NCBI GenBank assembly: GCA_015654635.1
Contig: JAATGP010000059.1
Span: forward strand, 1-63,476
DNA: 63,476 nt
Reading direction: 5' to 3'
Source: Alphaproteobacteria bacterium
GTDB taxonomy: Bacteria > Pseudomonadota > Alphaproteobacteria > Micropepsales > Micropepsaceae
Position numbers and translations under genes: made by a program. The notes under the pieces were generated by a model. That model had not been told where the DNA came from, ran no database searches, and saw nothing but the letters and a program-made list of their open reading frames with translations. This document shows, one piece after another, positions 27,264 to 35,299 of this stretch; position 1 is the first letter of the stretch, and each line of letters starts with the position of its first letter.

Positions 27264-27866
27264 GTGGACAGCATCCGCAACGTTCTAGAAGCGATCCGCA
27301 AGCTCGCTAATGAATATCTCCAGAACTTGGATAAGCGCGCGGATGACTGGGTCGTCCTAGCCAATATTGCCGACCACAAGGGCCATATAAACGACAGGAC
27401 GAACGACAAGATCGTCATGTCTCTTTACAATATTACCCACGAAACGGTCGTCAGCACGTATGTGGCGGCACAGCCAGGGGTCGGTGGCGGCTATGCCGTC
27501 GTTGCGCCCCCGCTTTATATCGATCTCCATCTCATTTTCATGGCGAATTTCGTCGAACAGAATTACGCCGATGGCCTGACCGCAATTTCGCGAACCATCT
27601 CCTATTTTCAACAAAATCCTTGTTTTACGCACGATACCGCACCGCAGCTCGATCCCGATGTGGACAAGATCACGCTCGAATTCACCAGCCTGGATCCGGT
27701 GGAAATCAATTACGTGATGGGCATGCTCGGCACGCGGTATCTGCCCAGCGTTTTCTACAAGCTGCGGCTGATTCCCTTTGCCTCACAGGCGATGCAGGCG
27801 CGCACTTATCCGGCGCGCGGTGCTGCAGCCTCTGGGGCGATGCCAACAGCCGGGCTGCAGACATGA
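27264..27866 (+). CDS. eCIS cap/terminator protein, DUF4255 (Pvc16 N-terminal) family
   Basis: A 200-residue protein whose N-terminal two thirds match the DUF4255/Pvc16 family, which in PVC and Afp particles caps the distal end of tube and sheath. Readable family features are MDSIRNVLEAIRKLA at the start, IVMSLYNITHE, PPLYIDLHLIFMANF, YADGLTAISRTISYFQQNPCF and LDPVEINYVMGMLGTRYLPSVFYKLRLI. It ends in a low-complexity Ala/Gly/Thr tail. Start is GTG with GAGGGG. It is the first gene of the cluster and overlaps the next by ATGA. Confidence 0.87.
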   Translation: MDSIRNVLEAIRKLANEYLQNLDKRADDWVVLANIADHKGHINDRTNDKIVMSLYNITHETVVSTYVAAQPGVGGGYAVVAPPLYIDLHLIFMANFVEQNYADGLTAISRTISYFQQNPCFTHDTAPQLDPDVDKITLEFTSLDPVEINYVMGMLGTRYLPSVFYKLRLIPFASQAMQARTYPARGAAASGAMPTAGLQT

Positions 27867-29137
27867 CAACATCTCCGCGCTGGCCCTACAGCTTCACGAC
27901 CGGTGTGCAGGAGCCCGGACGCCAGAATGAGCGTCGATCGAGGGCAAGTGTCTACAAGCCGCTTTTTAGGGTCGTCATCCATCATGGCTACAACGACCGT
28001 AGCGGCGGGCTCTGCCCTGATTTCCAGATACGCCCCACGCCAGACAGCATCCTGCTTATGCAGGCGCAAGGGCTGGTGTTCAAAGACGAAGGCATCGGCT
28101 TCAGCATCTATATCGCTGAAAATCGAGTCGAAGGTTTGATCGACTATTTGCGGCGCCGGGCCCAACTTTCGGCAGTCGGAAAAGGGATCGAATATTGGAC
28201 GCGGCTATCTTTCGTCCTCATGCCTGTCAATCCCATGTTCGTTGGCATCACCGCTCTGCCGATCGACACCAATCCCACGGTCGTCAATCTCTACGCCGCC
28301 AACAGCTCGGCGCACTGGCGCGACGGGATGCTGCTCTTGGCGCCCGGCGGCGCCATGAGCAGCGAGGACCTCTACCGCACCACGGCCGCTAACTTTGCGA
28401 TGCAAGTCGAAACGAGCCTCGATCAGGTAATGGTGACCGACATCTCCGGGAGCGTGGTGCTGATTCAATCACCGCCGAAGAATGCCGACGATCCTTCCCC
28501 TGCCAGCGACAAACCGCTGATGCCCAGTTTCGTCCAAGTCGATTTGAGCAGCCTGCCGCTCGGACTCTACCGCTTCGAGGTGATCGGCCCCTCCGAGCCG
28601 GTGTCGAACCCGCCGCCCCTGCTCTACACTGCAGCCATGCCTTCAGTGCCGCTGTGCTTCCTCGACATGTTGTTTACCTGTCCGGCGCGAGGCATGGATG
28701 GCGTCTATCCCGTGCCGGATTTGTTCGTGGGTGGAATGCCGATCGAGCCTGCTGCCGTGGGCAATATCACCTACGATTTGCATTTCGTGCCGCGCTCGAC
28801 CTGGTGGCAGTACTATATCATTTCCCAGAGCGGTGAGATGATCGATCTCGCCATCGAGGGCAAGGGCACTCACTTTCAGCGCCAAGCACAGCCTGTACGC
28901 TTGCCCACGGGCGAACTTGCCACCCTTTTCAACGCCGGCGCTCCGCTGCCGATGCGCCAGATATCACCGCAACGCTTCACGCTCAGCGGCACACGGCGCG
29001 ATGCCAATGGCCGCGAGAATGCGATTCGGGTCGACTGCCTGCCGGTGGCGCCGCCAGCGCCGGTTTGGCCTGGTCCCACGGAAAAGCCCGGCGACGCCCA
29101 ACTGACCGGTATTTCGGAGATGTTCGTCTATGTCTGA
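27863..29137 (+). CDS. Unknown eCIS-associated protein next to the cap gene
   Basis: A 424-residue protein I do not recognise as a named family. The ATG at 27863 overlaps the cap-gene stop (ATGA). The N-terminal part reads YKPLFRVVIHHGY and FQIRPTPDSILLMQAQGL; the middle is strand-rich (LSFVLMPVNPMFVGITALPI), and a Pro-rich boundary near residues 210-230 separates a second, all-beta-looking half (DLSSLPLGLYRFEVIG) from the C-terminus. No signal peptide or membrane helix. Position between cap and sheath in a tight operon implies a structural role; cap adaptors are described in some eCIS, and this is a candidate by position only. Confidence 0.75.
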   Translation: MTTSPRWPYSFTTGVQEPGRQNERRSRASVYKPLFRVVIHHGYNDRSGGLCPDFQIRPTPDSILLMQAQGLVFKDEGIGFSIYIAENRVEGLIDYLRRRAQLSAVGKGIEYWTRLSFVLMPVNPMFVGITALPIDTNPTVVNLYAANSSAHWRDGMLLLAPGGAMSSEDLYRTTAANFAMQVETSLDQVMVTDISGSVVLIQSPPKNADDPSPASDKPLMPSFVQVDLSSLPLGLYRFEVIGPSEPVSNPPPLLYTAAMPSVPLCFLDMLFTCPARGMDGVYPVPDLFVGGMPIEPAAVGNITYDLHFVPRSTWWQYYIISQSGEMIDLAIEGKGTHFQRQAQPVRLPTGELATLFNAGAPLPMRQISPQRFTLSGTRRDANGRENAIRVDCLPVAPPAPVWPGPTEKPGDAQLTGISEMFVYV

Positions 29138-29171
29138 ATCACGCTGACCCACCGCTTGAAAGGAAGACTCC

Positions 29172-30779
29172 ATGTCCAGTCTGAGAAATCGCACCACCCC
29201 AGGCGTATATCTGACCGAGTTGCCCGCCTTTCCGCCTTCCATCATCGGCGTCGCCACCGCGGTCCCGATTTTTGTTGGCTACACAGACTATGCCACCGAT
29301 CCGACCAGCAAGAAGCAACTTTACATGCAGGCCGTCGAGATCAACTCAATGGCCGACTACTATAGCTATTTCGGCTATGGCTATGATTCCAAATATGCGG
29401 TTACCACGGGCACTGCCGATCTCTTCGACTTCGAAGCCGTCGATAGCGCGGGCGCGATCGGCTATTATAGCGTGACCAACACCGAGACCGTGCATTTCAA
29501 CACGTTCACGGCGTTGAAGCTGTTCTATGCCAATGGCGGCGGCAGATGCTACGTCGTGTCGGTCGGCAATTACGGCGGCGTGAAATCGACAACAATGTTC
29601 GTTGGCACCGGCGTTTCGATCGTCAAGCAGGACTTGTTGGATGGCCTCGACGTCGCTCATGACACCGTTGGGCCGACGATGCTGGTGGTGCCCGACGCTT
29701 GTTTGCTGACGGCCACGGAATATCCCGATGTCGCCGTCAAGGAACTGGAGCAAGCCTTCTCCTTGCAGGATCGCGTCGCAATCCTCGATCTGCAAGGGGC
29801 CATGGACCCGGCGACTTGGAATAAAGTCGGCCTTGCCGCGCAGCGCGATGCCTTCTATGCCGCCATTAACTCTGCCGCCACCGCCTTCAGTTACGGCACC
29901 GCCTATGCGCCCGCGCTGCAAACCACGATCCTGTCTACCAGCGATATCGATTATACCAATTTGCAAGCAAATGCGGCTGGCGCCACCCTCCTCAAGGGTC
30001 TCTTGAGCACACAATGCAATACGCTCTACACCGACACGAGCAAGAACAAGCAAGTCACCGATAAGCTGGACGAAGCCTTCCCCGCCACGCCGCCAACCAC
30101 ACCACTGACGCCCGACCAGATCCAATCGCTCAACCAGTATCTCACCAACGCGCTGCCGCTGCTTGGGCAAGTCGAAGGCATTCTGCTCAACAAGCTCAAT
30201 GTGGCGCCGCCGTCGGGAGTATTGGCGGGGATTTGGACCAGCAACGATGCCAATCGCGGCGTCTGGAACGCGCCCGCCAACATGTCTTGCGTCTCTGTGA
30301 TCGCCCCGGAAGTGCCGATGACCGACGCCGAGCAAGGCGACTACAACGTGCCGCTGAACGGCAATGCCATCAACATCCTGCGTGCTTTTACCAATCGCGG
30401 CACTGTGGTTTGGGGCGCTCGCACACTAGACGGCAACAGCAACGATTACCGCTACATCCAAGTCCGCCGCACACTGGTCTATATCGAGCAATCGGTCAAA
30501 ACCGCGCTGCAGCCATTCGTCTTTGCCCCCAATGACGGCAAGACCTGGGTGACCGTTACCGGCATGATCTCCGACTTCCTGACCGGACTTTGGACGCAAG
30601 GCGGGCTGATGGGCGACAAGGCGAGCGACGCCTTCACCGTGCAGTGTGGTCTCGGCTCCACCATGACCGGACAGGATATCCTCAACGGCTACATGGTCGT
30701 CGCCGTGACGCTGCAGATGGTCCACCCGGCCGAATTCATCGAGCTGACCTTCACCCAAAAAATGCAAGGCGTCAGTTAA
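29172..30779 (+). CDS. eCIS contractile sheath protein
   Basis: A 535-residue phage-tail-sheath homologue whose contraction drives the inner tube out. The N-terminal arm TTPGVYLTELPAFPPSIIGVATAVPIFVGYT is the typical sheath start. The C-terminal domain, with NRGTVVWGARTL, YRYIQVRRTLVYIEQSV and the final QMVHPAEFIELTFTQ, is the conserved handshake region. A roughly 200-residue variable insertion sits between. PVC encodes three sheath paralogues, whereas only one is present here, so the sheath is probably homomeric. Confidence 0.95.
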   Translation: MSSLRNRTTPGVYLTELPAFPPSIIGVATAVPIFVGYTDYATDPTSKKQLYMQAVEINSMADYYSYFGYGYDSKYAVTTGTADLFDFEAVDSAGAIGYYSVTNTETVHFNTFTALKLFYANGGGRCYVVSVGNYGGVKSTTMFVGTGVSIVKQDLLDGLDVAHDTVGPTMLVVPDACLLTATEYPDVAVKELEQAFSLQDRVAILDLQGAMDPATWNKVGLAAQRDAFYAAINSAATAFSYGTAYAPALQTTILSTSDIDYTNLQANAAGATLLKGLLSTQCNTLYTDTSKNKQVTDKLDEAFPATPPTTPLTPDQIQSLNQYLTNALPLLGQVEGILLNKLNVAPPSGVLAGIWTSNDANRGVWNAPANMSCVSVIAPEVPMTDAEQGDYNVPLNGNAINILRAFTNRGTVVWGARTLDGNSNDYRYIQVRRTLVYIEQSVKTALQPFVFAPNDGKTWVTVTGMISDFLTGLWTQGGLMGDKASDAFTVQCGLGSTMTGQDILNGYMVVAVTLQMVHPAEFIELTFTQKMQGVS

Positions 30780-30845
30780 CGCCAGAGCGGGGGCGTTCGC
30801 CGCGGGGCGGCGCCTCTCCAATACGGCAACTAACAGGAGACAAAC

Positions 30846-31295
30846 ATGTCCGGCGAAGTTCAAGGCAACATTTGGCCACTGCCAAAATTTTATTTCTCGG
30901 TCCAGATCGGCGGCAACAATACAAGCTTTCAAGAGGTCACCGGCCTCGACACCGAAGCTCGCCCGATCGAATACCGCCACGGCGACAGTCCGAGCTTTTA
31001 CCCGATCAAGATGCCGGGGCTCGGCAAGGTCAGCAATGTGACGATGCGCAAAGGCATCTTCGTCAACGACACCGCACTGTGGAACTGGTTCAATCAGATC
31101 AAGCTCAACACCATCGCCCGGCAGACCGTGGTGATCAATTTGCTGGATGAAACCGGCGCCCCAAAAATGGTCTGGACACTGAACAATGCCTGGCCCACCA
31201 AGGTGACCGGCACCGACCTCAAATCCGAAGGCAATGAGGTGGCGGTGGAAAGCGTTGAAGTCGCCTATGAGACATTGGTCATCTCTGCACCATAG
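30846..31295 (+). CDS. eCIS inner tube protein 1 (gp19-like)
   Basis: A 149-residue T4 gp19-family tube protein, expected to stack in hexamers as the main tube inside the sheath. Seen: FYFSVQIGG at the first strand, FQEVTGLDTEA, the PGLGKVSNVTMRKGIF hairpin region, LWNWFNQIK, and the C-terminal EVAVESVEVAYETLVI strand. This is the normal length for Pvc1-like proteins. AGGAGAC precedes the ATG. Confidence 0.95.
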   Translation: MSGEVQGNIWPLPKFYFSVQIGGNNTSFQEVTGLDTEARPIEYRHGDSPSFYPIKMPGLGKVSNVTMRKGIFVNDTALWNWFNQIKLNTIARQTVVINLLDETGAPKMVWTLNNAWPTKVTGTDLKSEGNEVAVESVEVAYETLVISAP

Positions 31296-31302
31296 AGGAC
31301 CG

Positions 31303-31833
31303 ATGTCATCCCAGGGTGTCTATTATCCGGCCACGCGCTTCTCGTTCACCATCACCGTGGCGGGAACGGGAACGCCGTTGCAGCTCCTCAGCCGTGCCGA
31401 TGGCAGCTTTCAGGAAATCAGCGGCATCGAAGCGAAGACCACGACCGAAGAGCTGCGGGAAGGTGGCGAGAACCGCTATGTGCATCAGCTACCCGGCGCG
31501 GGACGCTATCCCAATCTGGTGCTCAAACGCGGCTATATGACGGCGCCGTCCTTCCTCTCCGAATGGGCGGCGCAATCGGTGGGCGCTTCGCTGTCGCAGC
31601 CGGTCCTCACCCAGACGCTGATCGTGATGCTTCTGGGCGCGGACCGGTTTCCGCTGGTCGGCTGGAATTTCACCCGTGCCTGGCCGGTGCGCTGGGTCAC
31701 AGGGCCCTTCAATTCCACAGAGAGCGCCGTGCTGACCGAGGTGCTGGAGTTTTCCTATGCCTATGTCACACGAATTCCTTTGAATGAAGCCTTGACCATG
31801 GTGGCGCCGGTGGCGGCGCTGATCGGACTTTGA
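31303..31833 (+). CDS. eCIS inner tube protein 2, probable tube initiator (Pvc5-like)
   Basis: A 176-residue gp19-family protein, paralogous to tube protein 1 (ATRFSFTITVAG, FQEISGIEAKTTTEELREGG, LVLKRGYMTAPSFLSEW, VLTEVLEFSYAYVTRI) with a longer C-terminus. In PVC-type particles the second tube paralogue starts the tube on the baseplate. A longer open frame exists upstream, but AGAGGA overlapping the previous stop serves the ATG at 31303. Confidence 0.9.
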   Translation: MSSQGVYYPATRFSFTITVAGTGTPLQLLSRADGSFQEISGIEAKTTTEELREGGENRYVHQLPGAGRYPNLVLKRGYMTAPSFLSEWAAQSVGASLSQPVLTQTLIVMLLGADRFPLVGWNFTRAWPVRWVTGPFNSTESAVLTEVLEFSYAYVTRIPLNEALTMVAPVAALIGL

Positions 31834-31864
31834 ACCCCGGTCGCAACCACAAAGGACGAATACG

Positions 31865-32056
31865 ATGCCTCTGCACATCAGTGAAATAGGCGTTCACCTC
31901 GCGGTCGGCGGTGCTGCAGGCACGGCGGCGCCCACAACGGAAGGCGATGGTGCGGATAGCCCCGGCGCCACGCTGACACAGGCGCAGATCAGCGAGATTG
32001 TCGCCCGGTGCCTGCAGCAATTGCAGAGCGCTCAGCGCCGCAGCACGGAGCGGTGA
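31865..32056 (+). CDS. Small eCIS protein, DUF5908-like (Pvc6 position)
   Basis: A 63-residue protein starting MPLHISEIGVHLAVGG, the PxxIxEIxVxxxV pattern of the short DUF5908 proteins found at this place in eCIS operons, and ending in an amphipathic helix (QISEIVARCLQQLQSAQRR). The stop lies one base before the next start. The role of this family in the particle is not established. Confidence 0.75.
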   Translation: MPLHISEIGVHLAVGGAAGTAAPTTEGDGADSPGATLTQAQISEIVARCLQQLQSAQRRSTER

Positions 32057-32057
32057 G

Positions 32058-32756
32058 ATGTTTGGCAGCCTCGAGAAAATGGTGATTACGGCCTATGCGG
32101 ATGGCGAGTTCGATACCCCGGTTGGCAAACCTTTCACGGTGTGGATCAATCCGGCGAGCTACATCTACAACTACAAAATTCTTTATAATAATCGCCAAGC
32201 TCAGGGCAGCCCAGGGCTGTCGCCCGACTTTAACCGCGTCGGCACCAATAGCGTCTCCTTCGAGCTGACTTTCGATGCTACCGGGGTCATCCCCAGCCCG
32301 CTTGCGGGCGTTTCGAGTGCGCCGGCGGACGGCATCGTGGGGCAAATCGCCGATTTTCAAGCCTTGGTCCTCAAACTCAACGGCAACACCCACAGCCCCA
32401 ATTTCGTCAAGCTGGCTTGGGCGCAGCTACAGTTTCAGTGCCGTATGGAATCTATGAAGATCACCTATACATTATTTAGGCCGGACGGTACGCCGCTCCG
32501 GGCCAAGGTGGCGGTCGGCTTCGTCAGCTTCACCAGCGAAAGCCAGTTGGCAAAGCAAGCCAACAAGAAATCACCGGACCTCACCCACATCCTTACGGTG
32601 ATGGCGGGCGACACCCTGCCCGCCCTCTGTCACCGCATCTATGGCAGCAGCCTTTTCTATCTCGGCGTCGCTGAAGCCAATGGTCTCAACGATTTTCGCA
32701 AGCTGGTGCCGGGCACGCAGATTTTCTTTCCGCCTCTTTCAGGCTCCGTGCAATGA
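32058..32756 (+). CDS. eCIS tube/spike joint protein with C-terminal LysM domain (Pvc7-like)
   Basis: A 232-residue protein. The first about 165 residues are an all-beta tail-tube-initiator-like domain (KPFTVWINPASYIYNYKI); the last about 55 form a LysM-like domain (HILTVMAGDTLPALCHRIYG, then FRKLVPGTQIFFPP). The same architecture occurs in Pvc7/Afp7 and T4 gp53, which join tube and hub. An upstream open frame is ignored because the ATG at 32058 follows GGAGCGGTGAG. It overlaps the spike gene by ATGA. Confidence 0.88.
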   Translation: MFGSLEKMVITAYADGEFDTPVGKPFTVWINPASYIYNYKILYNNRQAQGSPGLSPDFNRVGTNSVSFELTFDATGVIPSPLAGVSSAPADGIVGQIADFQALVLKLNGNTHSPNFVKLAWAQLQFQCRMESMKITYTLFRPDGTPLRAKVAVGFVSFTSESQLAKQANKKSPDLTHILTVMAGDTLPALCHRIYGSSLFYLGVAEANGLNDFRKLVPGTQIFFPPLSGSVQ

Positions 32757-34555
32757 CGGCACCCTCCCCGCAACAGATTGCCGGACAACTGGCGACCTTC
32801 GATATCAAGGCCAACGGGGCGCCGATCGATTCCAGCTGGCAGGTGCAATCCATCGATATCTGGACCGGCGTCAACAAGCTCCCCAAAGCCAGGCTGGTGC
32901 TATTCGATGGCGATGCGGCCGAAGAGACCTTTCCCATCAGCGAGACCAAGACGCTCATTCCCGGTGCCACGCTGGCGATCACTCTCGGCTACAACAGCAT
33001 CAATACCGAGGTATTTTCCGGTCTTATCTATCGCCAAGGGGTCGAGATCACGGAGAATGCAGGGACCACGCTGATCGTCGAGGCCACCGATAATGCGATG
33101 GCTATGACCTTGGCGCGCCACAATGCCATTTACGAAAACCTCACCGACAGCGCCTTGATCGAAAAGCTGATCGGCAATGCCGGCCTCAAAAAGACGGTGA
33201 CGGCCACCTCAGCCCAACAGACATCCATCGTGCAATATTACAGCAGCGATTGGGATTTGATGGTAATCCGCGCCGAATTGAACAGCATGGTGGTATTGGT
33301 GGAAGCCGGTGCGGTAACCGTCGCCACACCCGATACCTCTAAGCCGCCCAAACTGACGGTCAGCTTCGGCGATTCCATTTTGGATTTTCGCGCCGACATG
33401 GACGCAACGACGCAATATGCCGCCAGCGCCATCCAAAGCTTTTCGTGGGACATGGCGAGCCAAGCGCTCGCCACCTCCGGCACCGCTTCGGCCAGCGTCA
33501 ACGAACCCGGCAATATTCCGTCCGCAGACCTCGCCAAAGTCTTCAATGTCTCGCCTTATCCTTTACAGACCGGCGGCGAAGTCGCAGTGGCCGATCTCAC
33601 CGCTTGGTCGAGTGGCGATTTGCTGAAAACCAAGCTTGCGAAGATTCGCGGCCATGTCACCTATCCCGGCAGCGCCCTTGCCAAGATGGGCGATATGATC
33701 ACGCTGGCCGGCGTCGGCGACCGCTTCAATGGTGACGCCTATGTCAGCACCATTCATCATAGCTTGGCGGAAGGGTTTTGGCGCACCACCGCCGAAATCG
33801 GGCTTTCGCAGCAATGGTTTTCCGCGGTCGCGCCCAACATCGCGGCACCAGGAGCGTCTGGCCAGTTGCCGCCGATCTCCGGCCTGCAAACCGGCATTGT
33901 GCAGAAGATCGATGGCGACCCCGATGGCGAGTTTCGTGTCTATGTGACGCTGCCGCTGCTCCAAGCCAGCGGCAAGCTCGGCGTCTGGGCGCGGCTCGGC
34001 AGCTTCTACGCCTCCAACGCCATCGGTGCGCAATTCTATCCCGAAACCGGTGATGAAGTGGTCGTGGCCTTTATGAATGACGACCCGCGCTTTGCCGTCA
34101 TCGTCGGCAGTCTCTACAGCAAGACCAAGCCGCCGCCGGTGACACCCGCTGCCGCCAACCCGCAGAAATGCATCGTCACCAAATCCAAATTACGGCTCGA
34201 TTTCTTTGACGACAAGCACGCCATCGAAATCAGCACGCCGAAGGGCCAAAGCATCCGCGTTGATGATGATGCCGAGAGCATCACCATCAAGGACAAGAGC
34301 GGCAACAAAGCCACCTTCGCCGCGGGTGGCATCACGCTCGACAGCGCCGCCAACATAACGCTTACCGCCAAGGGCAATATCGACATCAAAGCGCAAGGCA
34401 ATCTGGCACTGAAGGCAACGGCGAATGTCACTGTTGACGGGCTGCAGATCACCCAGTCGGCACAAACCAGCTTCAGCGCCAAAGGCAATGCGGAGGCCAA
34501 GCTCATCGCCTCTGGCATGCTCACCATTCAAGGCGCCCTCGTGAAGATCAATTGA
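32753..34555 (+). CDS. eCIS central spike, VgrG-like (Pvc8-like)
   Basis: A 600-residue VgrG/gp27-gp5-like spike. The N-terminal about 370 residues form the hub (WQVQSIDIWTGVNKLPKARLVLFDG; GLIYRQGVEI), then a Gln-Pro-Pro linker and an OB-fold (GIVQKIDGDPDGEFRVYVTLP; FYPETGDEVVVAFMNDDPRFAVIVGSLY) and finally a beta-helical needle of short ANITLTAKGNIDIKAQG-type repeats. No extra effector domain is fused to the C-terminus, which ends VKIN. The PAAR gene next door supplies the tip. Confidence 0.94.
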   Translation: MTAPSPQQIAGQLATFDIKANGAPIDSSWQVQSIDIWTGVNKLPKARLVLFDGDAAEETFPISETKTLIPGATLAITLGYNSINTEVFSGLIYRQGVEITENAGTTLIVEATDNAMAMTLARHNAIYENLTDSALIEKLIGNAGLKKTVTATSAQQTSIVQYYSSDWDLMVIRAELNSMVVLVEAGAVTVATPDTSKPPKLTVSFGDSILDFRADMDATTQYAASAIQSFSWDMASQALATSGTASASVNEPGNIPSADLAKVFNVSPYPLQTGGEVAVADLTAWSSGDLLKTKLAKIRGHVTYPGSALAKMGDMITLAGVGDRFNGDAYVSTIHHSLAEGFWRTTAEIGLSQQWFSAVAPNIAAPGASGQLPPISGLQTGIVQKIDGDPDGEFRVYVTLPLLQASGKLGVWARLGSFYASNAIGAQFYPETGDEVVVAFMNDDPRFAVIVGSLYSKTKPPPVTPAAANPQKCIVTKSKLRLDFFDDKHAIEISTPKGQSIRVDDDAESITIKDKSGNKATFAAGGITLDSAANITLTAKGNIDIKAQGNLALKATANVTVDGLQITQSAQTSFSAKGNAEAKLIASGMLTIQGALVKIN

Positions 34556-34565
34556 GGACATCACC

Positions 34566-34865
34566 ATGCCGCCCGCTGCCCGCCTCACCGACATGCACAC
34601 TTGCCCGATGGTGACCCCTGGCCTGCCGCCTATTCCCCATGTCGGAGGCCCCATCGTCGGGCCCGGTGCGCCCACGGTGCTCATTGGCGGGCTGCCCGCC
34701 GCCAAGGTCGGCGATATGCTGGTCTGCGTTGGTCCGCCTGACAGCATCGTCAAGGGCTCGGCAACAGTGATGATTATGGGTATGCCCGCAGCCCGGCTCG
34801 GCGACACCACAGCCCATGGCGGCAGCATTGTGCTCGGCCTGCCGACCGTGATGATCGGGGGCTGA
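34566..34865 (+). CDS. PAAR-domain spike tip (Pvc10-like)
   Basis: A 99-residue PAAR protein with repeated GxPAAxxGD turns (LPAAKVGD, MPAARLGD) and the metal ligands expected at His11, His25, Cys54 and His84. It forms a sharp cone on the spike. It is a stand-alone PAAR with no toxin extension. GAGGA precedes the ATG; the gp25 gene follows after one base. Confidence 0.95.
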   Translation: MPPAARLTDMHTCPMVTPGLPPIPHVGGPIVGPGAPTVLIGGLPAAKVGDMLVCVGPPDSIVKGSATVMIMGMPAARLGDTTAHGGSIVLGLPTVMIGG

Positions 34866-34866
34866 T

Positions 34867-35295
34867 ATGAGCGGTAACATCTATCCGGCCTTCCTCGGAA
34901 CGGGGTGGAGCTTTCCACCCAGTTTTGCGCGCAACACCGCTTCGGTCGTCATGGTCAGCGATGTCGAGGATATCAAGCAATGCCTGTGGATTTTGTTTTC
35001 GACCAACCTCAGCGAACGGGTGATGCTGGCAAGCTATGGCTCATCGCTTTGGAAGAAGGTTTTCGCGGCGCTGACGACCACCATGGCGAACGAAGTGCGC
35101 GATCTTATCGCCAAAGCGATTTTGATTTGGGAACCGCGGATCGATGTCGAACGCATCGGGGTGGATCAGCTCGATCCCGAACACGGCATTCTCGCTATCT
35201 CGATTGATTTTGTCGTGCGCCAGACCAACGTGCGCAGCAACCTCGTCTACCCCTTCTATTTGCAGGAGGCGACCTTACCGCCGCCCCCGCCTTGA
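34867..35295 (+). CDS. Baseplate wedge protein, GPW/gp25 family (Pvc9-like)
   Basis: A 142-residue gp25-like protein linking baseplate and sheath. Seen: FLGTGWSFPPSF, DVEDIKQCLWILFSTNLSERVML, and the WEPRIDVERIGVD region typical of the family. The order spike-PAAR-gp25 differs from PVC, where gp25 precedes PAAR. Confidence 0.93.
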   Translation: MSGNIYPAFLGTGWSFPPSFARNTASVVMVSDVEDIKQCLWILFSTNLSERVMLASYGSSLWKKVFAALTTTMANEVRDLIAKAILIWEPRIDVERIGVDQLDPEHGILAISIDFVVRQTNVRSNLVYPFYLQEATLPPPPP

Positions 35296-35299
35296 GCCC

